From assembly GCA_031287295.1 (NCBI GenBank), contig JAITTH010000122.1, positions 1 to 6,685 on the forward strand: 6,685 nt of DNA, given 5' to 3'. Below are positions 5,536 through 6,685 of the stretch, piece by piece; position 1 is the first letter of the stretch, and each line of letters opens with the position of its first letter. The DNA comes from Eubacteriales Family XIII. Incertae Sedis bacterium. GTDB taxonomy: Bacteria > Bacillota > Clostridia > Peptostreptococcales > Anaerovoracaceae. The notes beneath the pieces were generated by a model. That model was not told where the DNA came from. It made no database searches and worked only from the letters and a program-made list of their open reading frames with translations. The translations under genes were made by a program, and so were the position numbers.

Positions 5536-6685
5536 TCACTCGCTGCGCAGTGCATCGATGACATTCGCCTTTTTGATTTTGCTCGACGCATACATCATGG
5601 TTACAAACACCACGAAGAATACGCTGAAAATGCTGATTGCAATGCTGCCCCATGGAAGCGTAAAATCGACATCAACGCCGTTTTCCACCGACTTATAGAT
5701 GAGGTATGTGACGAGTACAGAAATCGGTAGTCCATACAATAACGCTTTCAGTCCATAGAACAAACACTCAAAATTCATCATCGAATTAAACCCACGATTG
5801 TCCATTCCGATTGAGCGCAGCATGGCAAACTCGCGCCTGCGTAAACTGATGCTTGTGGAAACCGTGTTAAACACATTGGCAATGGTAATCAGCGAAATCA
5901 AAATGACAAACCCGTAAGTGAAGATGTTGATGATCAAAATGAGGTTTCTGTTTCGTTCGAGTACCTCTGCAATGTTGAACAGGGTATAGCCCTCGGTGAT
6001 GCCTGCTGCCTCTATCATTGTGTCCATCTCCGATACGGATTTTATCGGATCGTCGGAGGAAAAGGTCATGCGAATACCTCGAAAGTCCTCTTCCGTCGCC
6101 CCGAACAAATCCTTGTCGCTGTATGGCACGAAAACGGAAATTTCATAGATTTGAGACTGTGAAAGACCCTCTGGCATTGCATCTACGATGGTAAGGGTAA
6201 TATTGGGGGCAGGCATATTTTTCCATTGCAGGGGACGATCTTCTTTGGCAATGTCTATGGTAATGCTATCTTCCTTGAAAATATCCACCGATATTGTACG
6301 CTGGGATGTCGGTTCGTACCCCTGATCCTTCGCTATAGCGGGGAATTTCCCCTTTGCCATACCATATTCAGCAGGATCAAGCCCAAGCGTTTCCATATAA
6401 CGCCGGTATTCTTCATCGTCAATGAAGTGGAAGCCCATGTAAGGCGTTATCGTTTCATCCGAACTGTCGCCATACCCGCTGAATTCAAGATAACGTTCGG
6501 TGACTGCGCTTCTTGGAACGGGCAACGCAGAATCTACAAGATTCTCATAGGATGCCTTGTATACGCCTTCGGCATTTTTCATTTGGTCATAAAGCCGGAG
6601 CGACTCGTCGTCGGAAAGATGCCACGTGCCCTGCGAAACCCCGAAAGAGATGTCGTAACCGTAATCGGTAATCGTCATATCTGTT
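5536..6685 (-). CDS. FtsX/MacB-type ABC transporter permease, 5' end outside window
   Basis: The frame is open to the window edge, so the N-terminus is missing; the ATG at 6678 has no ribosome site and is probably internal. Numbering from it, residues 1-240 are a hydrophilic extracellular domain. A C-terminal FtsX-like core follows, with three membrane segments at about 246-270, 308-327 and 344-366. Between the first two is the cytoplasmic stretch SLRRREFAMLRSIGM (278-292), a typical coupling region of this family, and the protein ends with KKANVIDALRSE. Such permeases pair with a LolD/MacB-type ATPase and act in peptide or lipoprotein export or antimicrobial peptide resistance in Gram-positives. 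The partner ATPase is presumably upstream, beyond the window. The substrate cannot be told from this fragment. The gene converges on typA with only 44 bases between stop codons. Confidence 0.9.
   Translation of the reverse strand, partial: TDMTITDYGYDISFGVSQGTWHLSDDESLRLYDQMKNAEGVYKASYENLVDSALPVPRSAVTERYLEFSGYGDSSDETITPYMGFHFIDDEEYRRYMETLGLDPAEYGMAKGKFPAIAKDQGYEPTSQRTISVDIFKEDSITIDIAKEDRPLQWKNMPAPNITLTIVDAMPEGLSQSQIYEISVFVPYSDKDLFGATEEDFRGIRMTFSSDDPIKSVSEMDTMIEAAGITEGYTLFNIAEVLERNRNLILIINIFTYGFVILISLITIANVFNTVSTSISLRRREFAMLRSIGMDNRGFNSMMNFECLFYGLKALLYGLPISVLVTYLIYKSVENGVDVDFTLPWGSIAISIFSVFFVVFVTMMYASSKIKKANVIDALRSE

Noticed and set aside
1..6685. CRISPR arrays, tRNA or rRNA genes, prophage or toxin-antitoxin genes
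   Set aside because: I looked for repeat-spacer periodicity, cloverleaf patterns and small paired genes and saw none.

Overview
The window reads as a moderate-GC member of the Bacillota, most likely a Clostridia-type anaerobe. This is inferred from Gram-positive-style AAGGAGG ribosome binding sites, sigmaA-like promoters, an AraR-type GntR/LacI hybrid regulator, a clostridial-looking cold shock protein, and a TypA/BipA of the variant clade with an EF-G-like P-loop. No species can be named from sequence alone.

Layout. (1) 1-526, minus strand: 5' part of an AraR-like regulator (GTG start, C-terminus outside the window), with a near-consensus promoter at 603-631. (2) 527-866: a 340-base divergent intergenic region holding that promoter, a plus-strand promoter for the next gene (741-769), and a 19-bp hairpin followed by a T-run (787-838) inside the cold shock gene's untranslated leader. 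(3) 867-1082, plus: a 71-residue cold shock protein. (4) 1083-1330: intergenic, with one 12-bp hairpin (1274-1302) that may end transcription from both sides. (5) 1331-3415, minus: a 694-residue membrane hybrid histidine kinase with a Cache-like extracellular sensor and a C-terminal receiver. (6) 3416-3691: a second divergent intergenic region with back-to-back promoters and a 119-base, strongly folded element (3544-3662) at the 5' end of the predicted typA transcript. (7) 3692-5491, plus: a full-length TypA/BipA translational GTPase. (8) 5536-6685, minus: C-terminal part of a FtsX/MacB-type ABC transporter permease whose N-terminus lies beyond the window.

The genes do not form one operon: strands alternate and each complete gene has its own signals. 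A loose theme is stress adaptation, since cold shock RNA chaperone and TypA both matter for growth at low temperature or under stress in other bacteria. Both are also preceded here by leaders with unusually stable predicted RNA structure. The parts most worth following up are those two leaders: an attenuator-like hairpin before the cold shock gene, and a rod-like structured RNA or MITE-like element before typA.
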